Source: Lachnospiraceae bacterium
GTDB lineage: Bacteria; Bacillota_A; Clostridia; Lachnospirales; Lachnospiraceae
Assembly: GCA_024683935.1 (NCBI GenBank)
Contig: JAIKXV010000038.1
Coordinates: 24,194-88,193 of the forward strand
Length of the DNA stretch: 64,000 nucleotides
Direction: 5' to 3'
Shown here: positions 63,851-64,000 of the stretch, in pieces
How positions within the stretch are numbered: position 1 is the first letter of the stretch
Layout: every line of letters starts with the position of its first letter
Made by a program: the position numbers and the translations under genes
The notes under the pieces: generated by a model
Told to the model about the DNA's origin: nothing
Databases searched by the model: none
The model's input: the letters and a program-made list of their open reading frames with translations, nothing else

Positions 63851-64000
63851 AATTTCCATATATCCTTATTGTATTCCTCAATGGTTCGGTCGCTGGAGAA
63901 GAAGCCCGCTTTCGAAATATTGACGAGCATCATGCGGCGCCATTTCTCCCTGTCTTCATAGTCCTTAAAGATCCTGTCCTTTGCTTTGATATAGTCCTCC
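63847..64000 (-). CDS. glgP: glycogen/maltodextrin phosphorylase (C-terminal end)
   Basis: Only the last 51 codons are in the window; the rest lies past the right edge. The visible end has [20 protein letters not shown] followed by [13 protein letters not shown], which is the conserved C-terminus of GlgP/MalP phosphorylases (FSSDRTI.EY...IW). The enzyme releases glucose-1-phosphate from alpha-1,4-glucans. Confidence 0.92.
   Translation of the reverse strand, partial: EDYIKAKDRIFKDYEDREKWRRMMLVNISKAGFFSSDRTIEEYNKDIWKL

Overview
The window looks like a chromosomal segment of an anaerobic, low-to-mid GC Gram-positive bacterium, most likely a member of the Lachnospiraceae (Clostridia). The basis is strong purine-rich ribosome binding sites with occasional TTG starts, lipobox signal peptides, an L10 leader RNA, Firmicutes-type RpoB and RpoC, ROK and LacI regulators, and several clostridial families (PcfJ, DUF1846, a GHNA-type carbamate kinase). 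Almost every gene is on the minus strand, so transcription mostly runs from high to low coordinates. Only the EAL-domain protein and the uracil/xanthine permease (40.4-43.8 kb) are on the plus strand. I see no tRNA, rRNA, CRISPR array, transposase or prophage.

Region 1 (1-20.97 kb) is a surface-polysaccharide locus. A promoter at 17.35 kb drives rfbB, rfbA, a membrane-anchored GH25 muramidase, rfbC, an ABC polysaccharide exporter (Wzm/Wzt type), a two-domain methyltransferase/kinase-like protein that recalls the WbdD chain terminator, and two large multi-domain glycosyltransferases. A phosphoglucomutase, a GT87-like and a GT2 glycosyltransferase, a GtrA-like flippase and a membrane-anchored SASA-type esterase follow. 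A separate unit upstream (MBOAT acyltransferase, SGNH-like partner, GT2) probably decorates an extracellular glycan. rfbA, B and C are present but rfbD is not.

Region 2 (21-30.15 kb) is core transcription and translation: promoter, L10 leader, rplJ, rplL, an attenuator hairpin, rpoB, rpoC and a strong terminator. rplJ carries an unusual Ala/Glu/Pro tail, and rplK-rplA are not next to it.

Region 3 (30.15-40.3 kb) is an accessory block: a WYL regulator, a ClpP-like protease and a CbbX/SpoVK-type AAA+ ATPase in a compact cassette, then a PcfJ-domain protein with 12-residue repeats, an unknown protein, an unknown lipoprotein, a 59-residue membrane peptide, a zinc-ribbon membrane protein and mnmA.

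Region 4 (40.4-57.9 kb) holds the c-di-GMP phosphodiesterase/uraA pair and a pentose-type sugar operon: binding lipoprotein, ATPase, two paralogous permeases, xylulokinase, and a fucose-isomerase-fold enzyme instead of XylA. Two ROK regulators follow. One of them is last in a unit with a PurF-like protein lacking the catalytic N-terminal cysteine and with a DUF1846 protein.

Region 5 (58-64 kb) has a LacI-regulated MalFG-type importer without its own ATPase, a candidate small RNA of about 114 nt with its own promoter and terminator, a divergent carbamate kinase, and the 3' end of a glycogen phosphorylase. The best leads for new biology are the WYL-ClpP-AAA+ cassette, the candidate small RNA, the cysteine-less PurF/DUF1846/ROK unit, the WbdD-like protein, and a short dispersed repeat that supplies stop codons to two genes.
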